The translations under genes were made by a program, and so were the position numbers. This document shows, piece by piece, positions 6,954-14,907 of a DNA stretch of 64,000 bases. Numbering within the stretch: the stretch's first letter is position 1; every line of letters starts with the position of its first letter. The stretch lies in NCBI GenBank assembly GCA_944382995.1, contig CALWOF010000001.1, positions 57,504-121,503 on the forward strand, in the 5' to 3' direction. Under the pieces are notes generated by a model. That model ran no database searches and was not told where the DNA came from. It saw only the letters and a program-made list of their open reading frames with translations. The DNA is from an uncultured Oscillospiraceae bacterium (GTDB lineage: Bacteria > Bacillota > Clostridia > Oscillospirales > Oscillospiraceae).

Positions 6954-7919
6954 TCACGCCAGCACGCCCACGCTGTGGTCCATCAGCTCCAGCTCCTGGA
7001 AGATGGCCGCCTCGGCGGCCTCATACTCCCCCGGCGTCCGGAACCGGCGCATGGGCCGGTTCAGCCGGTCCGGATCCCGGAACAGGTGGATCAGGTAGAA
7101 CCACACCTCCCGCATCCGCTGGGCGGCGGTGCCCGTCTGGCCGTAGAAGTCCTGGTAGGCCTGATACAGCTCCTGGGTGAAGGCCTGGAGCTCCGCTCTC
7201 GCGGCGGCAGGGCCGCCCCGGAGCTTCCGGAACAGGGCCGGGTCCGCCACGGCGCCCCGGCCGAGCATGGCCGCCTCCAGGTCCGGGAAGCGGTCCTCCA
7301 GGGCCCGGACGTTCTCCACCGTGTTCAGGTCCCCGTTGTAGCAGACGGGGTTTTTGCTGTTTTTCAGGGCCTCGGCGAACACGTCCAGGTGCAGCGGGCC
7401 CTTGTACTTCTCCGGCCGCACCCGGGCGTGGATGGTGAGACAGGCGATGGGATAGCGGTCAAAGATCTCCAGCAGCCGGGGGAACTCCTCCGGCGACTGA
7501 TAGCCCAGTCGGGTCTTGACGGACACCGGCAGACGCACCTTGGAGAATACCTGGTCGAAAAAGGCGTCCAGCTCCTCCGGATGGGCCAGGAAGCCGGAAC
7601 CCTTGCCCTTGGCGGTCACGGTGCCGGAGGGACAGCCCAGATTCAGGTTCACCTCGGTGTAGCCCATGTCCTCCAGCACCTCGGCCGCCCAGAGGAAGTC
7701 CGGCGCCAGCCGGGTCATCACCTGGGGCACCAGGGGCAGGTCCTCCGCCCCCTGCCGGGTGATCTCCCGCAGGTCCCGCTGGGTGACGATGCGGTGGTGG
7801 GTGGGGGAGAAAAAGGGCACGAAGATCCGGTCCGCTCCGCCGAAGCGGCGGGCCCACACCCGGCGGAACACAAAGCGGGTGATGCCGTCCAGGGGCGCGA
7901 AGTCCAGGCGGCGGATCAT
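6954..7919 (-). CDS. dus: tRNA-dihydrouridine synthase
   Basis: FMN/NADPH-dependent reduction of uridine to dihydrouridine in the tRNA D-loop. The 321-residue product shows the family landmarks: FAPLDGITRFVFRR at the N-terminus, NLNLGCPSGTVTAKGKGSG (the catalytic cysteine loop, normally NxGCP), VSVKTRLGY, LTIHARV and CYNGDLNT (FMN-binding barrel strands), and AMLGRGAVADPALF. ATG 7919 overlaps the TGA of the upstream ArsC/Spx-like gene (ATGA), so the two are translationally coupled. The N-terminal active-site sequence departs from the commonest DusB form, so I do not assign a DusA/B/C class. Confidence 0.93.
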   Translation of the reverse strand: MIRRLDFAPLDGITRFVFRRVWARRFGGADRIFVPFFSPTHHRIVTQRDLREITRQGAEDLPLVPQVMTRLAPDFLWAAEVLEDMGYTEVNLNLGCPSGTVTAKGKGSGFLAHPEELDAFFDQVFSKVRLPVSVKTRLGYQSPEEFPRLLEIFDRYPIACLTIHARVRPEKYKGPLHLDVFAEALKNSKNPVCYNGDLNTVENVRALEDRFPDLEAAMLGRGAVADPALFRKLRGGPAAARAELQAFTQELYQAYQDFYGQTGTAAQRMREVWFYLIHLFRDPDRLNRPMRRFRTPGEYEAAEAAIFQELELMDHSVGVLA

Positions 7920-8266
7920 CGCAGCGCTTCCTCCCACTCCGCCTGGCGGAAGCCCACCAGCACAAAGTCCTCCCCCGCCAGGATGGGCCGCTTCACCAGC
8001 ATCCCGTCGGTGGCCAGGAGGGAGAGCTGCGCCTCCTCATCCATATCCGGCAGCTTGTCCTTCAGGCCTAGGGCCTTGTACTGGAGGCCGCTGGTGTTGA
8101 AGAATTTCTTCAGAGGCAGGCCGCTCTTTTTCCAGAGCCCCCGCAGCTCGTCGGCGGTGGGATTTTCCAGCTTGATATCCCGGAGGTCATAGGCGACACC
8201 CCGGCTGTCCAGAAAGGCCTTTGCCTTCTGGCAGGTGGTGCATTTGGGATAGCAGAGAAACAGCAT
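7916..8266 (-). CDS. ArsC/Spx-family thioredoxin-fold protein
   Basis: A 116-residue single-domain protein with a redox CTTC motif at residues 9-12 (FLCYPKCTTCQKAKAFL) and the C-terminal signature DGMLVKRPILAG followed by VGFRQAEWEE, the typical ArsC-family end containing the conserved RP. The family includes arsenate reductases and the RNA-polymerase-binding stress regulator Spx. The CxxC with RPIL pattern fits the YffB/YusI-like branch, whose function is uncertain. No ars genes are nearby. It overlaps dus by 4 nt. GAGGACCCCATC supplies the ribosome site. Confidence 0.85.
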   Translation of the reverse strand: MLFLCYPKCTTCQKAKAFLDSRGVAYDLRDIKLENPTADELRGLWKKSGLPLKKFFNTSGLQYKALGLKDKLPDMDEEAQLSLLATDGMLVKRPILAGEDFVLVGFRQAEWEEALR

Positions 8267-8289
8267 GATGGGGTCCTCCTCTCGTTTTC

Positions 8290-8793
8290 TCAGTAGGAGC
8301 TGATCTCCAGGTTCTCGTCGTCATGGCCCTTCTCGATGGCCCGGATCTCCACAAAGTACTTCAGCTCCGGGCTCACCGCCACCTCTGCCCGGTCTCCGGC
8401 GCGGCGGCCCAGCAGCGCCTTCCCCACCGGGGACTCCTTGCTGATGAGCCCCTTCAGAGCGTCCTGCCGCAGGGTGGTGACGATCTGCAGGGTCATCTCC
8501 TGCTTTGCCATCTCGTTGAAGATGGTCACCTTGTCGAACAGGCCCACCCGGTCCCCCTGGTCCCGCACCTCGATGACTTTCGCGGTGCGGATCATCCGCT
8601 CCAGGTAGCGGATGCGGCTGTCGTTGCGGTTCTTGGCCTGCTTGGCGCACTTGTACTCGTAGTTCTCGCTGAGGTCGCCGAAGGCCCGGGCCGTCTGGAC
8701 CTCCTCGATCAGCTGGGGGCGAAGGACCCGTGTCCGGTAGTCGATCTCCTCCTGCATCTTTTTGATGTCCACCTCTGTCAGTTCGTCGTACAT
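8290..8793 (-). CDS. greA: GreA/GreB-family transcript cleavage factor
   Basis: Binds stalled RNA polymerase through the secondary channel and stimulates cleavage of backtracked RNA. The 167-residue protein has an N-terminal coiled coil with the tip motif FGDLSENYEY (family form GDLSENAEY, acidic residues kept) followed by a basic stretch, and a C-terminal FKBP-like domain with ISKESPVGKALLGRRAGD, the hallmark of Gre factors. AAGGAGCTTCCC precedes ATG 8793; the open frame further upstream has no start signal. It is the first gene of a minus-strand run with the ArsC-like gene and dus (gap 23 nt). Confidence 0.92.
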   Translation of the reverse strand: MYDELTEVDIKKMQEEIDYRTRVLRPQLIEEVQTARAFGDLSENYEYKCAKQAKNRNDSRIRYLERMIRTAKVIEVRDQGDRVGLFDKVTIFNEMAKQEMTLQIVTTLRQDALKGLISKESPVGKALLGRRAGDRAEVAVSPELKYFVEIRAIEKGHDDENLEISSY

Positions 8794-8837
8794 GGGAAGC
8801 TCCTTTCCGCGCCGCGCTTGGCGGCGCCGACAGCTTG

Positions 8838-8866
8838 ATTTTACCATGTCCCGCCGGGAAGCACAA
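8838..8866 (-). promoter_or_regulatory. Promoter of the greA unit
   Basis: Minus strand TTGTGC (8866-8861), 17-nt spacer, TAAAAT (8843-8838). Confidence 0.55.
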
Positions 8867-8934
8867 GCCCCGGCACCCCGCGCCTGTCCGGCGCATAGGA
8901 TGGAGCACCCCAAACATCAATGGAGGCTTTCAAG

Positions 8935-9165
8935 ATGGAAACAACCCCTTCCGCCGTCACCATGTGCGCGACGGTCCTGCAGGTGTGCCGGTGTGAGCTG
9001 TGCGTCTGCGACTGCGAGACCTGTCAGAAGGTCCTGGTCCATACCGACTGCGCCTGTCATTTCCGGGTGGGTCAGCAGGTGTGCATCACCTACAGCGGCG
9101 CCATGACCCGCAGCGACCCGCCCCAGATCACCGCCGAGAGCATCCGGCCCGTCCGGTGCTGCTGA
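8935..9165 (+). CDS. Cysteine-rich miniprotein of unknown function
   Basis: The 76-residue product has twelve cysteines, seven of them between residues 18 and 30 (CRCELCVCDCETC), then CAC at 39-41, C50 and a terminal CC. Spacing as CxC, CxxC and CxCxxC suggests binding of several zinc or other thiophilic metal ions, or a disulfide-rich fold; there is no signal peptide. The middle of the protein (VGQQVCITYSGAMTRSDPPQ) looks like a short beta-strand segment. ATG 8935 is preferred over ATG 8920 because GGAGG at 8922-8926 is correctly spaced for it. The gene is monocistronic, divergent from greA and followed by a hairpin. I do not recognise a named family. Confidence 0.75.
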   Translation: METTPSAVTMCATVLQVCRCELCVCDCETCQKVLVHTDCACHFRVGQQVCITYSGAMTRSDPPQITAESIRPVRCC

Positions 9166-9174
9166 GACAGAAAA

Positions 9175-9201
9175 CCGCCCGGAGGCAAGGCCTCCGGGCG
9201 G
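9175..9201. terminator. Hairpin between convergent genes
   Basis: CCGCCCGGAGGC-aag-GCCTCCGGGCGG, a perfect 12-bp stem; only weak T richness downstream on plus (CTCTGTCTTCCT). Confidence 0.7.
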
Positions 9202-9231
9202 CGCTCTGTCTTCCTCTGTGGGGCCAGGCCT

Positions 9232-10089
9232 TTACGGTCTGCACTGGCCGCAGGGCTCGTATCCCTCCGCCATCAGATCCTCCCGGCTGCCGGTCCAGGT
9301 CTCCTTGTTGGCATCGCTCATGGTGGCCACGCCGGCGCAGTCCGGGTAGTGGAACTTGCGGCTGCTGGTGTTGAGGATGTAGGTCGCATCGCCGTCCTCC
9401 GGCGGCGCAGCGCCCTCCTGCCAGCTCTCGCCGGTGGCGTAGTCGATGACGATGCCCGGCTGTACATTGTAGACGTAGACATTGAAGCACACGCCCTCTC
9501 CGCTGTCCTCCACGGACCAGGCCTCCATCTGGACGCCGGAGGCCACAAGATCCCGGTCCTCGAACACCGGCGTCACCCGGTAGAGGACGTGGTTCCCGGT
9601 CTCCCGGATGTAGTCCGCCGCCAGATTTTCAAAGGGCAGCATGCCGTCCACGTTCATATAGCGGGTGCCGGTGATGAGGTTCTCCTCGTTGGCGTTCTCC
9701 CCGGTGAGCTGGAAGCCGATCAGGTGGCAGCGGTTGTAGAGGTACTCCCCGTCATACTCCCGGTTGATCCACCCGGAGGGGGTGACGGAGCTGATGCTCT
9801 CCCGGTCCTCGGTGGGCATCAGATCCTGGCCGATGTTGGCACAGGCCGGGCCGCAGCGGCCCAGGGCGTCCAGGGGGCTATAGCTCTCAAAGGACACCGT
9901 GGAGGTCCGGTCCTCCTCCGTGAAATCCGGCTGGTTGCCGTTGATGACCACATAGGGATCTCCGGCGTAGGCGGGGATGTCCTCCATGGAGAAGGAGGTG
10001 ACGGTGCTCCCCGGCAGCTCCATGCAGCCAGAGAGGATCAAAGTCATCGACAGCAGTGCCGCTGTCAGGGAGATGCGCAGCTTGCTCAT
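9232..10089 (-). CDS. Lipoprotein DNA/RNA non-specific endonuclease
   Basis: Extracellular, membrane-tethered nuclease. The N-terminus is a lipoprotein signal with lipobox LSGC (residues 19-22). The central domain (about 40-215) is of the Endonuclease_NS type: YNRCHLIGFQLTGENANEEN followed by LITGTRYMN gives the His/Asn active-site region (the family is often DRGHL or YNRCHL) and metal-binding asparagines. The C-terminal 50 residues (YILNTSSRKFHYPDC, then EPCGQCRP) form an Ada-like cysteine module seen at the end of several clostridial secreted nucleases, probably zinc-binding. ATG 10089 overlaps the stop of the upstream gene (ATGA). It is probably used for nucleic acid scavenging. Confidence 0.9.
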   Translation of the reverse strand: MSKLRISLTAALLSMTLILSGCMELPGSTVTSFSMEDIPAYAGDPYVVINGNQPDFTEEDRTSTVSFESYSPLDALGRCGPACANIGQDLMPTEDRESISSVTPSGWINREYDGEYLYNRCHLIGFQLTGENANEENLITGTRYMNVDGMLPFENLAADYIRETGNHVLYRVTPVFEDRDLVASGVQMEAWSVEDSGEGVCFNVYVYNVQPGIVIDYATGESWQEGAAPPEDGDATYILNTSSRKFHYPDCAGVATMSDANKETWTGSREDLMAEGYEPCGQCRP

Positions 10090-10493
10090 GGGACATAGAC
10101 TTCCTTTGTGATGATCTTATGGGAGTATCCGGGGAACTCCTCCCGCCGCTCCAGGGTCCACCCCTCCAGGGACAGGTCCCAGAAGAGATCCGCCGGATAG
10201 GCCCGATCCCAGCGGTAGAGGATCACCCGCTCTACAGAGTTTACATAATCTTTCACAGACCGGTCCTCCACGAAACAGAAGTCCCCGGGCCCGGCCTTGT
10301 CCAGAAAGCCCTCGTCCACCCGCAGCCGCTCTCGCTGGATGTCGGTGAACTGGCGGGCCGACGCGCCGTCCATCCACAGGGCCGCCCGGCCGGCCTCCTT
10401 CAGCAGGTCCCACCGGACCAGCCGGTCCCTGCTCTGCCGGCGGTGATTGAAGGCCATACCGTTCCGGCCGTCCACGCAGGCCGCCAGGATCAT
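10086..10493 (-). CDS. Conserved hypothetical protein coupled to the nuclease
   Basis: A 135-residue soluble protein that I recognise only as a recurrent uncharacterised clostridial family with the N-terminal signature GRNGMAFNHRRQSRDRL. It has a compact alpha/beta look, with conserved-looking RQFTDIQ and ERVILYRWDRAYPAD segments and no catalytic motif I can name. Its stop overlaps the nuclease start, so the two are co-translated. A role in nucleic-acid metabolism or in control of the nuclease is possible but unsupported by motifs. GGAGATGGCCT lies upstream of ATG 10493. Confidence 0.75.
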   Translation of the reverse strand: MILAACVDGRNGMAFNHRRQSRDRLVRWDLLKEAGRAALWMDGASARQFTDIQRERLRVDEGFLDKAGPGDFCFVEDRSVKDYVNSVERVILYRWDRAYPADLFWDLSLEGWTLERREEFPGYSHKIITKEVYVP

Positions 10494-10611
10494 AGGCCAT
10501 CTCCTCCCTTCGCGTTCTTTCCCTCTACCATACCGAATTTTGACGAAAAACGCAAGCGCATTTTCAGCCCCCCTGCCGGGCGGCGGAGCGGCCGCCGGGT
10601 CCCGTCCGCGC

Positions 10612-10647
10612 AGAATGCCCGGCTCCGCTGCCGGAGCCGGGCATTCT
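10612..10647. terminator. Strong 16-bp hairpin downstream of the hydrogenase operon
   Basis: AGAATGCCCGGCTCCG-ctgc-CGGAGCCGGGCATTCT. Perfect stem between the hydA stop (10680) and the upstream end of the next minus gene; no T run on either strand, so termination or 3'-end protection is inferred. Confidence 0.55.
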
Positions 10648-10679
10648 GCAGAGGAGACGCGCGCCGTCTCTCTTGGGGA

Positions 10680-12386
10680 TCAGGCCTTGTCGGCCCGCTT
10701 GTATGCCACATGGAGCAGCTCGTGGGTGCGCCCCTTCAGCTGGTGAGACAGCAGCTCCACCGCGATGGGGTTCCGCTCGGACCGCTTGATGAGGGCAGTG
10801 CGGTCCGCCTCATAGAGGCCCTCCGCCCGCTGCTGCTTCACCGGGATCAGCCCGTAGGGCTGTCCGGCGCCGCCCACGCAGCCGGTCTTGCAGGTCATGA
10901 CCTCCACCAGGTCAAAGTACTCCCGGCCCTCCTCGATGTCTGTCAGCAGCTTTTCGGCGTTCACCAGGCCGTGGACCACGGCGATCCGCAGGGCCCGGTC
11001 GCCCACCGGCAGCGTCACTGCCCGGATGGTCTCGCTGCCCCGGATGCCGGAGAACTGGATGGCCTGAAGGGTGTTCTTGGACTTGTCCTCCACCACCCGG
11101 CGGGCCACGGCCTCCGCCACGCCGCCGGTGGTGCCGAAGATGGCGGCCGCGCCGGTGCCCATGCCGAAGGGCAGATCCGGAGACTCGCCCTCCAGCTCCG
11201 CGAAGCGGATGCCGGATTCCTTGATCATCATGATGATCTCCTGGGTGGTCAGCACCAGGTCCACGTCGGGCTTTCCGTCATGGCTGAACTCCGGCCGCTT
11301 GGCCTCCATCTTCTTGGCGGTGCAGGGCATGATGGCGATGTGATAGGTCGTCCGCCCGTCCTCTTCGTCCTTGGCCTTGTACTGGTCCTTCAGCACCGCC
11401 GCGAACATCTCCATGGGGGACTTGCAGGAGGAGATGTTCTTCAGGAAGTGGGGCCGCTCCTCCTCCACGTATTTCACCCACGCCGGACAGCAGCTGGTGA
11501 ACATGGGGAAAGGCCCGCCCTTCTTCAAACGATCCAGAAACTCGTCCGCTTCTTCCATCACCGTCAGGTCCGCGCCGAAGGTGGTGTCGTACACCTCGTC
11601 CGCGCCCATCATCTTCAGGGCGGATACCAGCTTGTTCAGGGAGTTGACGCCTGGCTCCAGGCCGAAGGCCTCGCCCACCGCCACCCGGACTGCCGGGGCG
11701 ATCTGGAACACCACCCGCTTCTTCGGGTCGTGGAGGGCCCGCCAGGCGGGGCCGATCTCATTGAGGATGGTGATGGCGCCGGTGGGACACGCGGCGGCAC
11801 ACTGGCCGCAGCTGATGCAGTTGGTGTCCGCCAGCTTCCGGTCAAAGGCCGGCATCACCCGCAGGTCGCTGCCCCGGTGGGCAAAATTCAGGATGCCCAT
11901 GCCCTGCATCTCCTCGCACACCCGGATGCAGTCGCCGCAGAGGATGCACTTGTTGGGGTCCCGGACCAGAGCCGGAGAGGACTCGTCCAGTTCATAGTGG
12001 GGGCGGGTATCCTGGAAACGGACATGCCGCACGCCGAACCGCAGCGCCAGCTCCTGCAGGCGGCAGCTGCCGCTCTTCTCGCAGGTGGTGCAGTCCCGGC
12101 AGTGGGACGAGAGCATCAGCTCCAGGATCATCCGCCGGTGCTTCAGGAGCTTTGCGGTGTTGGTGCGGATCACCATGCCGTCCCGGGGCTCCATGGAGCA
12201 GGAGGCGTCGATCTTGCCCTTCTCGTCCTCCACCACGCACATCCGGCACGCGCCGTAGACACTCAGTTCCGAATAGTAGCAGAAGGTGGGCATGTCGATG
12301 CCGGCCTTCCGGATCACAGCCAGGACGTTTTTCTCCCCGTCGAAGGGCACCCGCTGGCCGTCGATATACATGATTCCTTTTGCCAT
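10680..12386 (-). CDS. hydA: [FeFe] hydrogenase catalytic subunit (HydA/HndD type)
   Basis: Catalytic subunit of an electron-bifurcating NAD(P)H/ferredoxin hydrogenase. In order over 568 residues: 2Fe-2S domain (C36, C47, C50, C63), the His-ligated 4Fe-4S motif (HCRDCTTCEKSGSC, 95-108), two 4Fe-4S sets (147-157 and 190-200), then the H-cluster domain with L1 TSCCPAW (297-303), L2 MPCTAKK (353-359) and L3 MTCKTGC followed by VGGAGQP (497-510). The proton-transfer cysteine (second C of TSCCP) is present. L3 departs from the common MACxGGCxxGGGQP form but keeps both cysteines. GGAGGGGAAGACC precedes the ATG. Third gene of hydCBA, 13 nt after hydB. Confidence 0.95.
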   Translation of the reverse strand: MAKGIMYIDGQRVPFDGEKNVLAVIRKAGIDMPTFCYYSELSVYGACRMCVVEDEKGKIDASCSMEPRDGMVIRTNTAKLLKHRRMILELMLSSHCRDCTTCEKSGSCRLQELALRFGVRHVRFQDTRPHYELDESSPALVRDPNKCILCGDCIRVCEEMQGMGILNFAHRGSDLRVMPAFDRKLADTNCISCGQCAAACPTGAITILNEIGPAWRALHDPKKRVVFQIAPAVRVAVGEAFGLEPGVNSLNKLVSALKMMGADEVYDTTFGADLTVMEEADEFLDRLKKGGPFPMFTSCCPAWVKYVEEERPHFLKNISSCKSPMEMFAAVLKDQYKAKDEEDGRTTYHIAIMPCTAKKMEAKRPEFSHDGKPDVDLVLTTQEIIMMIKESGIRFAELEGESPDLPFGMGTGAAAIFGTTGGVAEAVARRVVEDKSKNTLQAIQFSGIRGSETIRAVTLPVGDRALRIAVVHGLVNAEKLLTDIEEGREYFDLVEVMTCKTGCVGGAGQPYGLIPVKQQRAEGLYEADRTALIKRSERNPIAVELLSHQLKGRTHELLHVAYKRADKA

Positions 12387-12399
12387 GGTCTTCCCCTCC

Positions 12400-14298
12400 T
12401 CACTTGCTGGCCGCGATGGCGCCGAACGGGCAGTTGCTCACGCAGGCGCCGCAGTTGATGCACTTCTCCGGATCGATGGTGTGGACCTGCTTGGGTGCGC
12501 CGGTGATGGCCTCCATAGGGCAGTTCTTCCGGCACTTTCCGCAGCCCTTGCACTTCTCCGGATCGATGGTGGGGTGGGGCTTCTCCCGATTGCAGATGGG
12601 GCAGTGGTGGTCCACCACATGGGCCAGGTATTCATCCCTGAAGTATTTCAGGGTGCTCTGGACGGGCTTGCAGGCGCTCTGGCCCAGGCCGCACAGGGCG
12701 GTCTTGCTGATGGTGTCCGCCAGCTCCTCCAGCAGGTCCAGGTCCTCCAGGGTGCCCTTGTTGGCGATGATCCGGTCCAGGATCTCCAGCATCCGCTTGG
12801 TGCCCTCCCGGCAGGGGACGCACTTGCCGCAGGACTCCTTCTGGGTGAACTCCATGAAGAAGCGGGCGGTCTCCACCATGCAGGTGTCCTCGTCCATGAC
12901 CACCAGGCCGCCGGAGCCGATCATGGCGCCGATGCTCTTCAGGCTGTCAAAGTCCAGGGGCAGGTCCAGGTGCTCCTTGCTGGCGGTGGTGGCGCCGCCG
13001 GAGGGGCCGCCGATCTGGACGGCCTTGAACTTCTTGCCGCCCCGGATGCCGCCGCCGATGTCAAAGACCACCTCCCGGATGGTGGTGCCCATGGGTACCT
13101 CGATGAGGCCGGTATTCACCACGTTGCCCGTCAGGGCGAAGGCCTTGGTGCCGGGGCTGGTCTTGGTGCCGATGCTCCGGTACCAGTCCACGCCCCGCCG
13201 GATGATCAGGGGCACATTGGCAAAGGTCTCCACGTTGTTGAGGACCGTGGGCTCCGCCCAGAGGCCGTGCTCGATGGTCCGGGGGGGCTTGACCCGGGGC
13301 ATGCCCCGGTTGCCCTCGATGGAGGCGGTGAGCGCGCTGCCCTCGCCGCAGACGAAGGCGCCGGCGCCCATATTCACATGGATGCGGAAGGAGAAATCCG
13401 TGCCCATGATGTGTTCGCCCAGCAGGCCGTACTCCTCCGCCTTGGCGATGGCCATTTTCAGCCGCTGCACTGCCAGGGGGTACTCCGCGCGGACGTAGAT
13501 ATACCCCTCGTCGCTGCCCACGGCCAGACCCGCGATCATCATGCCCTCCAGCACGCTGTGGGGGTTGCCCTCCATGATGGAGCGGTCCATGAACGCGCCG
13601 GGGTCGCCCTCGTCGCCGTTGCAGACGATGTACTTCTTGGGGGAGCTCTGCCGGCGTGCGCCGTCCCACTTCCGGCCGGCGGGGAATCCGCCGCCGCCCC
13701 GGCCCCGGAGGCCGGAGTCGATGATGTCCTTGCAGATCTCCTCATCGGTCATCTCGAAGAGCGCCTTCTCAAAGCCGGAATATCCGCCCTTGGCGATATA
13801 CTCCTCGATATCCTCGGCGTCACTGCTGCCGCAGTTCTCCAGCACCACCCGGTGCTGCTTCTTATAGAAGGGGATATCCGCCTGCCGGGGATAGGCCACC
13901 CCGTCCAGGTGGTACACCAGCCGGTCGATGATCTCCCCGCCCAGAACGGTCTTCTCCAGGATCTCATGGCAGTCCTCGGGCTTGACGTGGATGTACATGA
14001 CGCCCATGGGCTCGATGTGGACCAGGGGGCCCATCTCGCAGAAACCGTGGCAGCCGCTCATCTTCACGTGGAGGCTCTTCTCCTCGTCGGAATCATGCTT
14101 GAGGCCCACATAGACCTTCAGCCCACGCTGCTCGCACTCGCTCTTCAGATTGTCATAGATCTTCAGGGCGCCGCCGGCGATACAGCCGGTGCCGGCGCAG
14201 ATCAGCACGGAGGGCACCTGCGCGCTCTGCTTCAGGGCGTTCTCCGCGTTGGCCTGGAACACGTGGAAGCTCTCTCTCGTCAGCTTCGCATGTCTCAT
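12400..14298 (-). CDS. hydB: Hydrogenase NADH/FMN subunit (HydB, NuoF-like)
   Basis: Flavin subunit that exchanges electrons with NAD(P)H and is the proposed bifurcation site. The 632 residues comprise a thioredoxin-like 2Fe-2S domain (AGTGCIAGG to SGCHGFCEMG), a NuoF core with FMN/NADH motifs GLRGRGGGGFPAGRKW and VCNGDEGDPGAFMDR, the NuoF 4Fe-4S motif ESCGKCVPCREGTKRM, and a C-terminal two-cluster ferredoxin domain (CKGCGKCRKNCP and CINCGACVSNCP). This is the extended HydB architecture of bifurcating hydrogenases, not the shorter complex I NuoF. ATG 14298 overlaps the hydC stop (ATGA). Confidence 0.95.
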   Translation of the reverse strand: MRHAKLTRESFHVFQANAENALKQSAQVPSVLICAGTGCIAGGALKIYDNLKSECEQRGLKVYVGLKHDSDEEKSLHVKMSGCHGFCEMGPLVHIEPMGVMYIHVKPEDCHEILEKTVLGGEIIDRLVYHLDGVAYPRQADIPFYKKQHRVVLENCGSSDAEDIEEYIAKGGYSGFEKALFEMTDEEICKDIIDSGLRGRGGGGFPAGRKWDGARRQSSPKKYIVCNGDEGDPGAFMDRSIMEGNPHSVLEGMMIAGLAVGSDEGYIYVRAEYPLAVQRLKMAIAKAEEYGLLGEHIMGTDFSFRIHVNMGAGAFVCGEGSALTASIEGNRGMPRVKPPRTIEHGLWAEPTVLNNVETFANVPLIIRRGVDWYRSIGTKTSPGTKAFALTGNVVNTGLIEVPMGTTIREVVFDIGGGIRGGKKFKAVQIGGPSGGATTASKEHLDLPLDFDSLKSIGAMIGSGGLVVMDEDTCMVETARFFMEFTQKESCGKCVPCREGTKRMLEILDRIIANKGTLEDLDLLEELADTISKTALCGLGQSACKPVQSTLKYFRDEYLAHVVDHHCPICNREKPHPTIDPEKCKGCGKCRKNCPMEAITGAPKQVHTIDPEKCINCGACVSNCPFGAIAASK

Positions 14299-14774
14299 TT
14301 CGCCGCCTCCTTTCCGCGGATCTCCTCCACCAGGGCCACCGCGGCCTCCGGCGTCATCTTGGAGTGGACCTCTCCGTCAACGGTCATGACGGGGGCCAGG
14401 CCGCAGGCGCCCAGACACGCCACCGTCTCCAGGGTGAAGAGCCCGTCCGCCGACGTCTTGCGCTTGCCGGTGAGGCCCAGGGCATCCCGCAGCGCGTCAT
14501 AGATGGGCCCGGACTTGCGCACGTGGCAGGCCGTGCCCGTGCAGACCTTGATGATGTGGCGTCCCTTGGCCTCCAGCGAGAAATTCTCGTAGAAGGTGGC
14601 CACGCTGTAGACCTTCGCCGTGCTGATGCCCAGCTTCTCGGCGATGAGCGTCAGAGCTGCCTCGCTGAGGTACTTGTACTCGCCCTGGATCTCCTGCATA
14701 ATGGCGATCAGGTTGGACTGCTCGCAGCCGTAGGCGCTGATGATCTCCTCCGCTCTGTCCAGATTCTGCTCCAT
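14295..14774 (-). CDS. hydC: Hydrogenase NuoE-like subunit (HydC)
   Basis: A 159-residue 2Fe-2S subunit of the trimeric hydrogenase. N-terminal helical bundle, then the thioredoxin-like fold with the four cluster cysteines in VCTGTACHVRKSG and ETVACLGACGLAPV (NuoE pattern Cx4C...Cx3C). GVYSVATFYENFSL-type sequence (here KVYSVATFYENF) is the usual NuoE landmark. ATG 14774 is used, with GGGGAGAATTT upstream; the longer frame to 14789 lacks a site. First gene of the hydCBA operon. The gdhA terminator lies directly upstream, leaving almost no room for a separate promoter, so hyd expression may depend on readthrough or on a promoter hidden around 14850-14880. Confidence 0.93.
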   Translation of the reverse strand: MEQNLDRAEEIISAYGCEQSNLIAIMQEIQGEYKYLSEAALTLIAEKLGISTAKVYSVATFYENFSLEAKGRHIIKVCTGTACHVRKSGPIYDALRDALGLTGKRKTSADGLFTLETVACLGACGLAPVMTVDGEVHSKMTPEAAVALVEEIRGKEAAK

Positions 14775-14805
14775 AAATTCTCCCCTCATCTGTTGATGTT
14801 TCTAG

Positions 14806-14845
14806 CAAAAATGCGCGGGGACCGCACCACCGGCGGTTCCCGCGC
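14806..14845 (-). terminator. gdhA terminator between gdhA and hydC
   Basis: On the minus strand GCGCGGGAACCGC pairs with GCGGTCCCCGCGC (one G-U or mismatch) and is followed by ATTTTTGC. The stem lies about 60 nt after the gdhA stop and about 30 nt before the hydC start. Confidence 0.8.
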
Positions 14846-14907
14846 ATGTGTGCCCTTCAGGTCAGTGTCTATTTACGATATCGCCCGCGGCCGGCGGGCC
14901 GGCGCCC

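Noticed and set aside
10056-14502. Very long open frames (568-800 codons) opposite the hydrogenase genes
   Set aside because: They are antisense shadows of GC-rich coding DNA; the minus-strand frames carry all Fe-S and H-cluster motifs.
14806-14845. A riboswitch in front of hydC
   Set aside because: The stem plus ATTTTTGC has simple terminator form and is correctly placed after gdhA.
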